Shown here one piece after another: positions 25,010-36,640 of a DNA stretch of 64,000 bases (its first letter is position 1; every line of letters begins with the position of its first letter). The translations under genes were made by a program, and so were the position numbers. The stretch lies in contig NC_059076.1 in the NCBI RefSeq assembly GCF_020497125.1, forward strand, positions 9,167,951-9,231,950, given 5' to 3'. This DNA comes from Mauremys mutica. Its lineage: Eukaryota; Chordata; Testudines; Geoemydidae. The notes beneath the pieces were generated by a model. That model was not told the origin of the DNA. It saw only the letters and a list, made by a program, of their open reading frames with translations, and did not search any database.

Positions 25010-25725
25010 CTCAGAATTCTGCCCAGGTTCATGTTAGAGAGCCTTCCCTTCACCCTCTCCCCTGGTTCTTGTCACAAAGACAGAAAGTAGAAGACCAGCA
25101 GTCGGGGTGCTGGCAATGCCATGTTATTGGAGTTAGTTTCCAGCAAGTATGTCCATAACTCTGACACCACAGAGCCTTGTTTCCCTGTGTCCCATCCTCC
25201 TGCTCCTTAGGCATAATTATACCTGAAATGCACGCCCACAGTTCCACCCCTTACAACTGATGGTCATGTTCCTTTTTAGGGGGTCAAGGATCTGGGGTCT
25301 TCATCCCACCTCTTTTGTACCCCATGGGAGGTTGTGCCACGGTCAGGGGAAGGCATTTATGTGGCCTTTTAGTGTTTTACCTTCCCCCAAATCTCCCCTT
25401 GCTCCCTCCTCCGACTGGTTGTTTGACCTTGCCTGAGATAGGAGTTGAGGCCGTCTTCAAATGTGCGCTCATATATTATACTCCCACCATGCCCAGTAAC
25501 ACTTTAACTGCTCGTATCTGTTCCCATTATACTAACAAACCCCTCTGGCTAGTCAGAAGCAACATACAGTGTCTTTGTCCTTTGTTCACACATATTAGTA
25601 AGAAAGTATATGTATCAATCAGGCAAGCGAAACCCAAAATACTATCTCAGGTGAACATACAGGCATTGGCACTAACACTCCTAACAGTTCACGTGGGCCA
25701 ATTTGTACTCCTGTGTTAAGACTCT
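25010..25725. mobile_element. Possible LTR-type repeat remnant
   Basis: Based on recollection, this block resembles a frequent turtle LTR-type repeat. I see no definable ends, target duplication or linked coding region. A 134-codon frame (25315-25719) lies inside it and has no domain. Confidence 0.25.
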
Positions 25726-27522
25726 GTGGGACGCATCGATTTTTGATTCATTTGCACTTTGAAGTCTTGAGCCAAAGGACACTGAGTGTTTTGGGTTTGT
25801 GTGTTTATTTGTGGTTCCCAAATATTCATGAGGAAAAAAAGAGGAAAAAACCCAAATACAGAATAAAACAACAACCAAAAAACCGGTAACCATGATATTA
25901 ATGAATCCTGAGATACAATTCTGGTAATTTGGTGCCAGTGCCACCAGCAATAATGCACTGGAAGCATGTTAATGATTAAATAGCCTCCTTAACATCAGTA
26001 ATAACTACTGTGTATGCTTAAGCAATAAATTAATCCTTGTCTCCGATCCCTTACAATTAACCTTAATGAACTGAGCTGTCATTAGTGTCAGATATACCCA
26101 AATACTACATGAAAAAGGAAGAGGCTTAATAGAAAACTTTCACATAGATAATCTGAGGCTACACCTGCCTTATGTTTCTTTCTTTTTAAAAATATATCTG
26201 TAATGAACCAAAATGTCAATATATTGAAATTATCTGAAGGTGGCAATTCTGTAGTTAACCCCTAAGATAAATTAACATCTTAACCCTCATTCCTACTTGG
26301 AGAAAGTGTAGAAGAATTTCAAAATTGGAACCATTTTTTTTTCATTAATTGATTTTCGTATATTTTTTACCAGCTCTATATAATCGTTGATGACAATGTT
26401 CTAGTGAGAAGGAAGCTGAAAGTATTGAGGAGGCATGAATAGGGCTGAATTTTTCAAAAGCTCTCAGCACTGGCCTAATGCTGGTCACTAGTTGACTTCA
26501 ATGGGAGCAGAGTTAGGCTAACACTGGGCACATCTGGAAATCTCACCCTAGACTTTTTTTGATGTCTGAGGCCATGCTTCAAGGTGCTACTGTAACATGG
26601 ACAATGCTCATCTGGGATATCGGTACATATTGCAGAGGATGCTGGTAGTTAGACTGGTGTATGCTAGAATCCCATAATATTTCCAGTACATTCATATTTC
26701 TTCTTTCCTTGCGATGTGCATGTTGTGCCTGTGATACAAAGGCACTGTGGCTCATACTGTATTATTATGTAACAAGGCAAGAAAAAAATGACACCAACAG
26801 GTGATACTATTGGTTGAGACCCCTGGCAGGTGCCTGCAGCAGTAATTCCCATTAGGAATTCTGTGCAGGCTGATATCTATGGTGTTGCAGAAACCAACAC
26901 CTCCCCTACTTTGTCCTCTACTACTTTACCCATAACACTCTGTAGGGACATTTCTTCACAAAACCCCAGCACAAGCGCTTTCCAGAGGTTCAGGGGATGG
27001 GAGGTGGAATGGAGTCTCGGAGGTCGTATGACCCTGCTGCTGCTTGGCCAGAGAAAGTTGCACCATCACGGTTCACCTCAGAATGGAGGGGACTTTCTGG
27101 TCACAGGGGTTTCGTATCTTGAAGACTGGGCAGGTCCTAAAGGTGTTTGGGAACTCCAGTAGCTGCTGTGAAGGGAGTGGGGCTGGATTCTTGCCTCACG
27201 TGAGACCAGTGGGGTGGGTTTCCTCACCCCTACCAAAAATCCCCTTCTTTACCTCATCAACCAGGAAGGGAGGAGGCAGTGAGGCTGGAGGCCTTGGCAA
27301 GCTGGCACAGGACTTGTGGAGAAGCAGAACAGGAGTGAAGCAAGACTCTGGGTATGAAGGGGATTAAATAGTCTGGCAGTCAGAGGGAGAAGGCGGGGGA
27401 GGATTAGCAACACAGGAGGGGATATGAGCGTGAGGAAGAAGGAGAGAGCAGGATGGGAAGAGATGGGGCTCATTCAGTGAAGGAGAGAGAGGAAGAGAAT
27501 TGGGGGGTGAGTTTTCTCAGGG
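25726..27522. other. Unassigned, partly AT-rich and apparently unique
   Basis: An AT-rich block at 25960-26420 carries several 'ttaattaac'-like words and no repeat signature, so it could be regulatory. A palindromic MITE-like piece lies at 26443-26552 ('ttttcaaaagctctcagcac', 'gacttcaatgggagcagag'). Nothing else is definable. Confidence 0.3.
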
Positions 27523-27817
27523 TACGTCTACACTTACCTGCCGGTTCGACGCGGAGAGTTCGACTTTTTGGAGTTCGAACTATCGCGTCTGATCTAGACG
27601 CGATAGTTCGAACTCCGGAAGCGCCGCGGTCGACTCCGGTACTCCACCTCGTCAGAAGGAGTTGGCGGAGTCGACGGGGCAGCCGCGGAGTTCGACCCCG
27701 CCGTGTGTGGACGGGTGAGTTGTTCGAATTAGGGTACTTCGAATTCAGCTACGCTATTCACGTAGCTGAATTTGCGTACCCTAATTCGAACCCCCTTCTT
27801 AGTGTAGACCAGGCCTC
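27523..27817. mobile_element. CpG-rich hairpin MITE
   Basis: Inverted ends ('gtctacactta' left, 'tagtgtagac' right) bound about 295 bases. Inside are two strong hairpins. The first, at 27570-27616, has perfect 21-base arms and a 5-base loop. The second, at 27722-27791, has perfect 16-base outer arms plus an inner 'ttcagctacg'/'cgtagctgaa' stem. A 'tca' directly flanks both ends and may be a 3-bp target duplication (Harbinger-like), which is inference. CpG content is far above the surroundings, so the copy may be young or protected from decay. Confidence 0.8.
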
Positions 27818-28084
27818 AGTTTTGACCTAGCACAGAAGAGGCAGACAAAGGGCTCTCGGGGTAAAATGTTACCAAGCTGTAGTGCTGCTTTACTCCGTGT
27901 TTGGCCATACCAAAGACAACCTGCACATGGTCTGTTTTGTTATGGGCAAATCCAGTTATCTAAAATAGGAGGATAAAGTGAGGGTCCTACATTTGTATTT
28001 ATGTGCCTGGATACAGAATCTGATTTGCAAACCGAGACTCTTCCAGCTGTAGTGTTCACCAAGCTAAGCACCTTGTGTTATTGC

Positions 28085-28285
28085 AGCTATGTACGCACTA
28101 TAGCTTACATTGGTATAAGTTATGTTGCTCAGGACTGAATAAGCCACCCCACTGAGCAATGTACATTACACAAATCTAAGCGTCATAGCTACTGCTGCTT
28201 GTGGGGGCTGGAATAATTAACTCAACGGGAGAGTTCTCTTCCATCAGCTTAGACTCTGTAGTGTAGCCGTAGCCTCAGTTTCTAC
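28085..28285. mobile_element. Decayed MITE
   Basis: Recognisable landmarks such as 'tagcttacattggtataagt', 'attaactcaacgggagagt' and a final 'gtgtagccgtagcctc' are in the order of a common turtle MITE. The ends are decayed and no duplication was found. Confidence 0.4.
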
Positions 28286-28459
28286 CATAGAGCACTGGTG
28301 GGTGATGACACTAGTATAACGTTACCTAGCATTTGAAGGGAGAGTTTCTAGAACTCCAAATAAAAACTGTAAATCAGGGGATTTGGCATGTTCTGAAAGC
28401 CACAAAGACTTGAAAATTGCCTTCTTCCCATCCCACTTCTTATTGCTTTTATTTTTCAG

Positions 28460-28611
28460 GCCTGTACAAAGATGATTCTAGACAGAATCTCATGGCACAG
28501 AAAGCTAAATTCCACCAAGTTGTAGTTTGCAGTCAGCGGATCCCTTCAGCTCGTGACAGTCAGTATTACAAAGAATCATTTGAAGCTAGCTTGGCAGGTC
28601 CCAAACCTTAA
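28460..28611 (+). CDS. Candidate 3'-terminal coding exon (unidentified protein)
   Basis: A strong acceptor (a long T/C tract from about 28420 ending 'tttatttttcag') is followed by 49 complete open codons and a TAA stop at 28609-28611. The exon would start in phase 1. The predicted C-terminus includes LYKDDSRQNLMAQKAKFHQ and ends SLAGPKP. It is hydrophilic, with no membrane segment. No repeat signature overlaps it. I do not recognise the family, and no clear AATAAA follows within 300 bases. Open length and splice signal favour a real exon, but chance cannot be excluded. Confidence 0.4.
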
Positions 28612-30863
28612 ATAATAGTGTGTCACTAGAACATGAGTGAGGGAAGGAGAGGGATTATGGGCCTTGTTGCTTCTTCTTATGTTATCAATAGCTGCTGTAA
28701 GGAGCGAGGGGAAAAAGGGAGATTGTTGCAATGATTTGTTTTACCTACATGTGTTTGATAATTTGGCTTTTTTTCAAACAAACTTGGGCAGAATAACGTT
28801 TTAGTCCTGCAAGTGTGTCCTCCAACTCCATAGCTCAATGGCAAAATGCAAAACACTTCCAATGTTGCTTTAAAACCTACATATTTGGCTTGTGTAACTC
28901 AATGTTACCATCATCACTGGCCCATGTTGATATTCACTAGTTCAATCAGCTAGATCCTAAAGGGCCAGATTTTAAGGGTATTTAGGTGCCCAAAGATACA
29001 GCTAGGTGCCTAGTGAGGTTTTTAGAAGTGCCTAATCCTCTGGGAGTCAGGGGCATAGATACATTTAAAAGTCTGTCTCAGAGTCCTTATTCAGTCCTGA
29101 CTAGATGAAAACTTCCAAGCAAGTCAATGGGAGATTTTGCTTAAATCAGGATTGAGTAAAACCATGTTAATCCTAAAGTGTCAGGACTCTTATATTCATT
29201 CATATTTGCAGAGATATATTAAAAAATGCCCAGTGTCCTAAAATGAAATTCATATTCAATGTCCTTAATCAGAATGCCCTATGAGATTCCTGGCCTCTGC
29301 TTAATTGGATGGGAGAATCAAAATATAATGCATTGACAGCGATATATTTTAAACAGCCATGGAACCACAGTTGATTCCATTATAATTTCTTTTTCTTTAT
29401 TAATGTCTAAATAGAAAAGGCTCATTTTCAACACTGATGACCTGAAAACTTGGCAGTAATAGCCGTGTTTGTTTTCTTTGTTTGAGACCTGTATTTGGAA
29501 TGCTGGCTACACAGGTGACTGATTTGTGCCAACATCCATGCACGGTAAAAGAATTTGCTTCAGCTTGATTCAGTGCCCTTAAAAACAAGGGTAAATGGTT
29601 GTGATTTGTGGCAAACGATACTTGCTCTGACCCAACACTCCTCTTTAAGTAGAAAGGGGCATGTAAAGGTCCTGCAAATAAGACCATTAGGGTGAGAAAT
29701 GTGTCTCTAATTTTCCAGCCTCTGTGCCTCTTGAGAGTTTCACACTTTTAGTTTACCTGACTCAGGCAGAATGAGATTATCTCATCAGAAATTCACCAGG
29801 GAGAAACTGCAACTGTCTGTATGGTTTTAAAGAGCCTTCCTTTCTCCATCCTTCATAATCTCGCTTCCTCCTGTAAAGATCTGGTTGCTTTATCAACATT
29901 CCAGTCAGTCTCACTCTGTCTTGTTTTTCTTTTCTGTTTTCTTTAAGAACGTTCTTTCAAAAAATCATCTCCATGGGGTTTTCACTTCTGTCTGAGTTTG
30001 ACACTCGGAATCACGGAAATCTAAAAATGTCAGCGCCGCTACTGTGTTGGAAATTGATATAATGCATGCTAATGAAGATTTCAAAGGAGGAAGAGGTTTT
30101 CATTGTTTTAGTTTAAAAATGACAGAGCAGATCTGTTTTCTCAAGTTAACCTAGAAAGCACGTTTGAGATGGATCTACTTGCCGAGAAGACAACAGTAAA
30201 TATCCATTTGCAAGCTAAGCCTGACTGTTCCTGCTCATCTTCTTTCTGCGAGCGTTTGAACCCCAGCAATTTTGGCTGGCTATCTTTTGGATCAGACTCC
30301 AGCTCTTGGTGTTCGGTAGTTTCAGTATTCAGCTCCAAACTGCCTCGCGTTCCTCTTCACCTTTCATGGAGCTCGGATTGAGGCTGCTGGCTTTATAAAC
30401 AAAGCTTGAGCCCCATGTAAAATGTAAATATGAACTTTTAAGCTTAGGCAACAATGTAATAAAAGCTCTAACAAAGTGAGTAAAGAAAAATCCCAGTTAC
30501 AGACAGTACTGCCTCAGAATTATGGATGTGATGTTTGAGGAACTATAGATATATCCAATGTCTCTATTTCCCCCTGAAATCTGTCACCTCTTTGCTTGCT
30601 TATTTGAGAGAGTTCTCTTTTTTACTATATTTTATCACCATAGCTGTTTTTGATATTGCTACTTTTTTTGATTTTTTACCTACTAGCCACACAGATCTGC
30701 AGAGTGATTTCTCTGTGGGCAGATGGAAGCATGCTGGCATGACGTTGCTATGGAAAAGAATAGGAGTGGCGCATACAGGCTAGATTGCAGACCAAGTAAG
30801 AGACAGTGCATTGCTGTGCTGCCCCAGAAACAAGGCAGGGACCAAAATATTGCAGTCTCTAGT
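28612..30863. other. Unassigned, largely unique sequence
   Basis: A MITE-like piece lies at 28960-29080 ('ggtatttaggtgcccaaag'). At 29940-30400 a block of mixed composition without repeats has short frames on both strands, one of them (30141-30338, minus) acidic and hydrophilic but lacking splice signals. Nothing else is definable. Confidence 0.3.
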
Positions 30864-31015
30864 TCAGCGGTTCTCAAACTGCGGCCCAATCAGCACAGAG
30901 CTGTGGTCCATGTGACGTTCTCAGGACCATCCTGGTAGCATTGAATGTGGCCCACACAACATGTTGCGGGCTGCATATGTGTAAATAGTGGTAAATAGGT
31001 TAAGAACCACTGTCC
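30864..31015. mobile_element. hAT-type MITE
   Basis: The ends 'cagcggttctcaaac' and 'ttaagaaccactg' are inverted copies with the hAT pattern CAGNGG. The flanks 'ctctagtt' and 'tcctagtt' agree at 6 of 8 positions, as expected for an aged 8-bp hAT duplication. The element is 152 bases long and non-coding. Confidence 0.75.
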
Positions 31016-31589
31016 TAGTTGGACCCTTGATCCATGAGGGAGGCATGTTCTGCTTACCTTGCCCTCCATGCCAGCCAGTGCTCCCACGGCTCCATCTACT
31101 CCCCATGTCCACATGCAACCTGATGGCAGCTGCTTTCTCCAGGCACAGGGTCTGGCACTGAGAGTAGCCCACACAGTGACCTGAAGGAGCATCTTGCACC
31201 CCACTGTGTCCTTGCAGCTGGGCTCATGACTGAGCAGATCGGTGTCATTATGTTACCATCTCACAAGCAGCGTTATATGGGCTGTGTACATTTATCACTT
31301 ACAGCCAGGTGGGAATTTAAATGAATTTTGTATCATTGTTCCCCATAGTACTGAGCCTTTTTCTTCCTAGATACTGCACCTGCCTGATTGGCTCTTTTCT
31401 GCTATTTTGTCATGTCCGGCTAATCCAGCATTTCTGTTGCAGGATTCTTTTAGCAGCCTGCCTTGCTCTTGCTACCTTGTAGGTGACAGAAACTGGAAGC
31501 GATAGGCTTGAACCCCCAGAAAGTTTGGAATTCAGAGCTGCTGAACTGCAGCCTGTGGCTATTTTATGATGAGGATTACAGTAGCACCC

Positions 31590-31830
31590 AGGGGCCCCAA
31601 CCAGAAAGAACACCCCAATGTGCCAGGCACTGTACAGCCATATTGTGAGCAAGCCTGCTCTGAAGTCCCTAACGTCTAAACAGAGATAGACGGACAGACA
31701 TAAGAAATAGAGACAGTGGCTTGCTCAAGGCCACATAACAGGTCATTAATAGAAAAGCCAGGAATAGACTGCAGGTTTCCTGACTTGTAGTCTGGTTCCC
31801 TACCCACTGGGCTATGCTGCCCGTATAGCA
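31590..31830 (+). repeat. MIR-like SINE
   Basis: Contains 'tgccaggcactgtacagcca', 'gtggcttgctcaaggccaca' and 'ctacccactgggctatgctg' in family order. Confidence 0.6.
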
Positions 31831-31989
31831 GAGTATGCTCTCCTTGACTGCGTATAAAAGGTGCCAAGTAGCTTACATGCTTGGCATAACTAACACCTTT
31901 AGAATCTCTCACTTGCCCGTGTATGTGACAAACGTGCCTCCACTATTTGGCAGAACCAACTCCCTGAGTCTTCCGGTTTTTAAATGTAT

Positions 31990-32215
31990 AAAGTGATAAT
32001 TGCCCTCATTTTTATATGGTGCTGTTAAGCCATAGATCTCAAAGTGCTTTACAAAGGAGGCCTGTATCGTTAACCCCTTTTACAGGGATAGGGAAACCGA
32101 GGCACGGGAAGGGAAGTGACTTGCCCAAGCAAGCCAGTGACAGTCAGGAATAGACCGCAGGTCTCCTGTGTTCCAGTCCAGTGTTCTGTCCACTAGGGCA
32201 CACTGCCTCTCATGT
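31990..32215 (+). repeat. MIR-like SINE
   Basis: Well-preserved order: 'ctcaaagtgctttacaaagg', 'gggaaaccgaggcacggga', 'aagtgacttgcccaag', 'tgtccactagggcacactgc'. Confidence 0.7.
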
Positions 32216-33123
32216 CAAAACCCATAGTGGAAGCTTCTGCTGGGAAGAGGCACCCAAAGCTAAAAGAGGATGATGGAACATGAGGGATCTGAGAAGTAAT
32301 GTATAAATACAGAAGTCTTATCCTCTGAAAATTACTGTGGCATACAAGTCTAAACAGCACAGGGCATCATTTCATATCAAATGCGTGTCAAAACTTCAAA
32401 TAGAATTTTTATCTCCATACCGTATCTTGCAGTATGTATAGTTATTGTGCCAGGAAATGTAGCTAACAATTCTCAGAAATCAAAGGCTTAAGAGTAAGAG
32501 AAACCTGAATGAATGAGTAATTACAGATTCTCTCAGTGCATCCGCTAAAACGAGGGTGTCAAACTGAGTCTGTAGCAAGGGCTGACTGATGTTTCCTGTT
32601 GGGCTCCCAAGGCTGGAAGTAGAAAGAGCACTGGCAAAAGGAGGGGATAGGTTAGAGGGCAGAGCTCTCGCTGACATCAGCCGGCGCTCGGTGTGTGGAT
32701 TAACTCCAATGTGTCTCTGCACTTAGTTAAGTTAGCTATTGCTTTCAGCTAGAGACACTTCCAACCAGATCCTCAAAGGTATTGAGGTGCCTAATTCCTA
32801 TTGTAATTAGTGCACCTCCCACTCAATGCATCAGACAGTGCTTGGCAGTCCATCTTGTAATGCTTTAGCAAAGATATATACTGGAGAGCAGGTGGCAGCC
32901 TTGCATGTTTCCAACCCAAAAGAAGCTGCCTTGTTGGCCTACACCCAAGTCCTTTTCTGAGTGAATGTTGTAGCTCTTGCCACACCCTGATCAGTCCCTC
33001 TAGTTGTGTGCACACAATTACTCTGGAAACTGCATGGCTGTTCACAGGTCATTCATAAAAGGTGAATATCTTCTCCAAGGCTCCGGATTCAGATATCCTT
33101 TTAGCACGCTGTAGTTTGGGAAC
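32216..33123. other. Unassigned non-coding sequence
   Basis: A MITE piece ('cctcaaaggtattgaggtgc') lies at 32772-32791. No gene or other repeat ends were seen. Confidence 0.35.
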
Positions 33124-33816
33124 TGTGGTGGGGTGTATGAACCCCACAGAGGCCCACAAAGGGTTAAAGGCAGCCTGAGGGCTCTATTAACCTCAACTAG
33201 CATGCCAGGGGTGAGAGGGGTGGTCAGGCTGAGGGAAGAACTCAAAAGAAAGAGTGTAGGGCAGACAAAGGAGAAGACCAGGCATGGGTGGAAGTCTTTT
33301 CCTGGGAGGAGTGGGTGAAGAAGGAAAGGGGGACAAGAAGTCTAGCTGCAGGAGCCAGGACTAGCCCTGTAGCTGGCTCTGTGAAGGGGAAGGACTTAGA
33401 GGAAGTGGCTCTCTGAGTCACTGTCCTGAGGGAGGGGGGGGTGAAAAGGAGAGGTTGAAACCTCTAACTCAGCAGTGATACTGTATTTATGATTTGCACT
33501 CTGATTTTGTTGGTGAGGAAGTCTGAAGGGAAGGCCCAGAAAGGGAAGACCTTTAAGGGTATGGTTTAAAGTTGGCAGAGGACATTATTTGGGATTCGAA
33601 GGATGCTTTTGTCTTGCAAGGGACAGGCCTTCAGGAGAATCTGGTGGGAGGGCCAGGTCCTGAGCACAGGAGACTATCAGAGAAGGCCACAAGGGAGCAC
33701 CCAGGGCAGGTCAGGCTGTTGCAGGAACACTCTCCTTTCGACAACTAGAAAGTATATTCTGCTTTCCTTGATACCCCGGAGAATAGGTCATTAGGTTGTA
33801 AGCAATTTTGGGGAGG
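33124..33816 (+). other. Purine-rich block before an LTR, possibly retroelement leader
   Basis: About 700 G/A-rich bases end in 'ttttggggagg', which would serve as a polypurine tract for the LTR that starts at 33817. No open frame or domain is present. It may be non-coding internal sequence of the same element. Confidence 0.3.
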
Positions 33817-34348
33817 TGTTACAGCACCTGGCCTAATGGAGCCCTGATCTTAACTAGGGCTGTGTGGCACTCCCGTTGTACAAATACCAATAGTCCAGGT
33901 CCTGGGTATGCCACAACAAACTGGCCCTTAAAACTTGAGGTAAGGCCTTTGCATTCTACAGCCTTGAGTGGAAATTCTGCAATAGATTCAGGTGTATTGA
34001 AAAAATGACTCCAGTGAGTGTGGGTGTTTTAAACCTTTGGTCTGCACAGGCAGCATAATCCGCCTTTCACTGCATGGCTGCCAAGCTGGGTTGTGGGGAG
34101 ACTTTGTGGTGACAATAGGCAGCAGGAGCTCTGTTAGTCAGCAGGGGCACCAGGTAGACAGTAAATACTGTAGAGTCTGCTTCCTGCAGCCTCATTAAAG
34201 CATCACCTTTATGTTCATTGGGACGGAGTCCTGTCCTTTCTCTAACACAAATAATAATGCAGTGTCCACATACAAGTATGTAGTTCACATGGCTTTTGCA
34301 AAGGAAAGTAGGAATGCCAGAGCTAGGGGTGCTTAGTGTGCTGTAACA
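33817..34348. mobile_element. LTR bounded by perfect 11-base inverted ends
   Basis: The block starts TGTTACAGCAC and ends GTGCTGTAACA, perfect inverted ends of TG...CA type, 532 bases apart. Purine-rich tracts abut both sides (reading outward: 'ggggagg' on + before the start, 'gccggggggg' on - before the other end), so orientation is ambiguous. A gypsy pol remnant begins about 90 bases downstream, so it could be that element's 5' LTR after loss of gag. It could equally be an independent solo LTR. No target duplication was found. Confidence 0.5.
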
Positions 34349-34439
34349 CCCCCCCCGGCGCCAAGTAACGAGAGCAACTGAATGCATGGACATGAACAGC
34401 GTTCACAGTTTTGTTCAATGGCTTTCACACGCCCACTCT

Positions 34440-34905
34440 AAAAATTACTCCAGCACCCTGTGACCGGGTGTACAAACCTCACACTGATGAGGAAAGGGTT
34501 AAAGAGCAGCTCTGGGCCCAGAAAGACTTTGTGCAGGAACAATGCGAGAACCAGACTCTGAGCTATGCTTGGGAGCAAGTTGAGCAATGGGAGCAAAGCA
34601 GTGGCCCCACTTTGAGCTCTGCTATGAATAACTTTACCAAGTGACGAAAGACTCCCCCAGACCCAGGAAATATGGTTCCAAGTGCTAGTACCTTAAAAGT
34701 TTGTTGGATGCTACTGCACCTAGCCCATTTGGTGCCATGTGACGAGCACTTGGGGAGAGAAAAGACACTGGAGAGATGGCCCTTAGGTTCTTCTGGCCAG
34801 GTGTCCACCAAGAAGTGAGTAATTTTTGTGCCTCATGTCCTAAATGCAAGCCTTCACAGGGTTCTCCTCTTTTTAGTGCCTGTACCGTAGATATTCTAGA
34901 GGGAT
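34440..34905 (+). pseudogene. Ty3/gypsy integrase N-terminal part (zinc-binding), broken
   Basis: The frame at 34411-34644 enters pol. After a frame change, bases 34713-34772 give the HLAHLVPCDEHLGREKTLE block and 34776 onward gives FFWPGVHQEVSNFCASCPKC. Together these form the HHCC zinc-binding module of retroelement integrases. The two halves lie in different frames, so there is a frameshift near 34775. The catalytic core (D, D-35-E) that should follow is missing: within about 50 bases the frame passes to sequence belonging to the C-terminal domain. Integrase here could not cut or join DNA. Confidence 0.85.
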
Positions 34906-34949
34906 TTTTGGCCTCCTTCAGGAGGCCTGGGAAGAACAAGAGTCATGAG

Positions 34950-35330
34950 CTCAGTGACATACATGCTCCAGCTGGGAGAACGACTAAAAACACGATGGGG
35001 ATTCGCTAAAGAAAACCTTCTGAAAGCCTAGCAGACATAGGAGCGCACCTACAACCAAGAGGCCCAGCGGCAAACATTTGAACTGGATGACAGCGTGTTG
35101 CTGCTTCTGACCTCTGAGTCAAAACTATTAACCCAGTGGTAGGGCCTATTTGAGGTGGTCAGGAGAGTAGGACCAGTAGACTACAAGATCCCACTGCCCA
35201 GGAGGTGGAAGGAGATGCAAATCTATCAAGTCAACCTCTTGAAGGCCTGGGAGGCTCAGAAGAGCTTTCTGATAGCCCGGTGGCCCTTGGAACCAGAACT
35301 GGGGCCTCAAGTGTTGACAGCACTGCACTT
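34950..35330 (+). pseudogene. Ty3/gypsy integrase C-terminal domain (GPY/F-type), broken
   Basis: The three-frame reading across 34958-35330 gives the typical linker (ERTYNQEAQRQTFELDD), the LLLL strand, then a QW-stop-GLFEVVRRVG segment equivalent to the GPY/F motif, and VDYKIPLPRRWKEMQIYQVN with NLLKAW. Stops occur at about 34979, 35029 and 35144. Reverse transcriptase sequence follows directly downstream in the same direction, so the domain order is integrase then reverse transcriptase, as in the Gmr1 group of Ty3/gypsy elements. Confidence 0.8.
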
Positions 35331-35922
35331 GACTCCCATGCTGATAGGGTCAGAGCTTACTCTGAGACAACAGGCCCAAATAATACAGCTGACTAAGGCC
35401 TTCCTCCTGATGCTCTCTGTTCTCCTGGGGAGGACCCATCTAACCCACCACCACATCACTATGATGACTGGGCTGAAAATATGAGAGAATCATTGATTCC
35501 TGCGAAGCAAAATGTGGGAGGTGGTCCATGAGGAGCTCCAGGCTATGCTGGCCCTGGCAGTCGTCAATGACTTACACAGTGAGTGAAGGAGCCCTGTTGT
35601 ACTGGTGCCAAAGCTTGATTGATCAACCAGATTTTGTATACATTTTAGAAAAGTCAACACAATATTGTGCTTTGACACTTATCCAATGCCCTAGGTGGAT
35701 GAGTTATACTCAGCCCTTCTCAGTCTCTCTAATATCTCCATGTTGGACCTGACCAACCACTGACCAGGGTATCCCAGGAGAAGATTGCCTTTCTGACTCC
35801 CTTTGTCCTCTACCAATTTGTGACCCTGCCCTTCGGCCTACATGGAACAGTTGCCACCTTTCAGCAGCTGATGAACCAATTGCTGTGCCCCATGACCAGT
35901 ACACGGCTGTCTACATTGATGC
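35331..35922 (+). pseudogene. Ty3/gypsy reverse transcriptase, 5' part, broken
   Basis: After the integrase end come HHITMMTGLKI (35446-35481), degenerate RT blocks 1-3 with several stops, then from about 35760 EKIAFLTPFVLYQFVTLPFG and the LHGTVATFQQLM region. The YxDD catalytic box lies at about 35909-35925 and reads YIDA: the second catalytic Asp is lost by one base change (GCC). The frame is then interrupted by the PLE insertion whose 14-bp duplication starts at 35923. It continues at 37394. Confidence 0.85.
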
Positions 35923-35936
35923 CATAGTCATATATA
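35923..35936. repeat. 14-bp target-site duplication, left (PLE)
   Basis: 'catagtcatatata' here is repeated exactly at 37380-37393 and brackets the Penelope-like insertion. It sits in the RT codons just after the catalytic box. Confidence 0.92.
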
Positions 35937-36258
35937 CAGGTTTCAGAGTAGCAGCCGTGTTAGTCTGTATCTGCAAAAAGAACAGGAGTACTTGTGGCAC
36001 CTTAAAGACTAACAAATTTATTTTAGCATGAGCTTTCGTGAGCTACAGCTCACTTCTTCGGATGCATAGACTGGAACACACAGACAGGAGATATTTATAC
36101 ATACAGAGAACATGAAAAGGTGGAAGTATGCATAACAACAGGAAAAGTCTAATCAATTGAGATGAGCTATCATCAGCAGGAGAAAAAAAAACTTTTTGAA
36201 GTGATAATTAAGATGGCCCATAGAAGGTGTGAGGAGAACTTAACATAGGGAAATAGAT

Positions 36259-36640
36259 TCAATTAGTGTAATGACCCAACCATTCCCAGTCTCTGTTTAG
36301 GCCAGTGTTAATTGTATCTAATTTGCATATTAATTCGAGTTCAGCAGTTTCTCTTCGGAGTCTGTTTTTTAAGTTTTTTTGTTGCAAAATTGCCACCTTC
36401 AAGTCTGTCACTGAGTGGCTAGAGAGGTTGAAGTGTTCTCCCACTGGTTTTTGAATGTTATGATTCCTGATGTCAGATTTGTGTCCATTTATTCTTTTGC
36501 GTAGAGACTGTCCAGTTTGGCCAATGTACATGGCAGAGGGGCATTGCTGGCACATGATGGCATATATCACATTGGTAGATGTGCAGGTGTACGAGCCCCT
36601 GATGGCGTGTCTGATGTGATTAGGTCCTATGATGGTGTCA
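36259..36640 (-). pseudogene. PLE GIY-YIG endonuclease domain
   Basis: This is the C-terminal endonuclease that nicks target DNA for PLE insertion. In the 103-codon frame ending at 36259, VIY (Tyr3), YIG (15-17), Arg26, His30, Glu45 and Asn48 match the catalytic GIY-YIG pattern and all are present. Open sequence continues upstream of the first Met to about 36640, giving CPHI and a Cys just before the domain, the rest of the zinc-like motif. The domain looks intact, but it is separated from the RT frame by a frameshift. The stop after HYTN lies 320 bases from the element end. Confidence 0.88.

Noticed and set aside
30141..30338. Acidic hydrophilic minus frame (KDSQPKLLGFKRSQKEDEQ)
   Set aside because: Protein-like in composition, but it has no donor or acceptor of quality and no polyadenylation signal; kept only as unique sequence.
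31056..31204. Minus-strand donor-like AAG|GTAAGC
   Set aside because: Next to a hAT MITE, frame open on several readings, no acceptor. Treated as chance.
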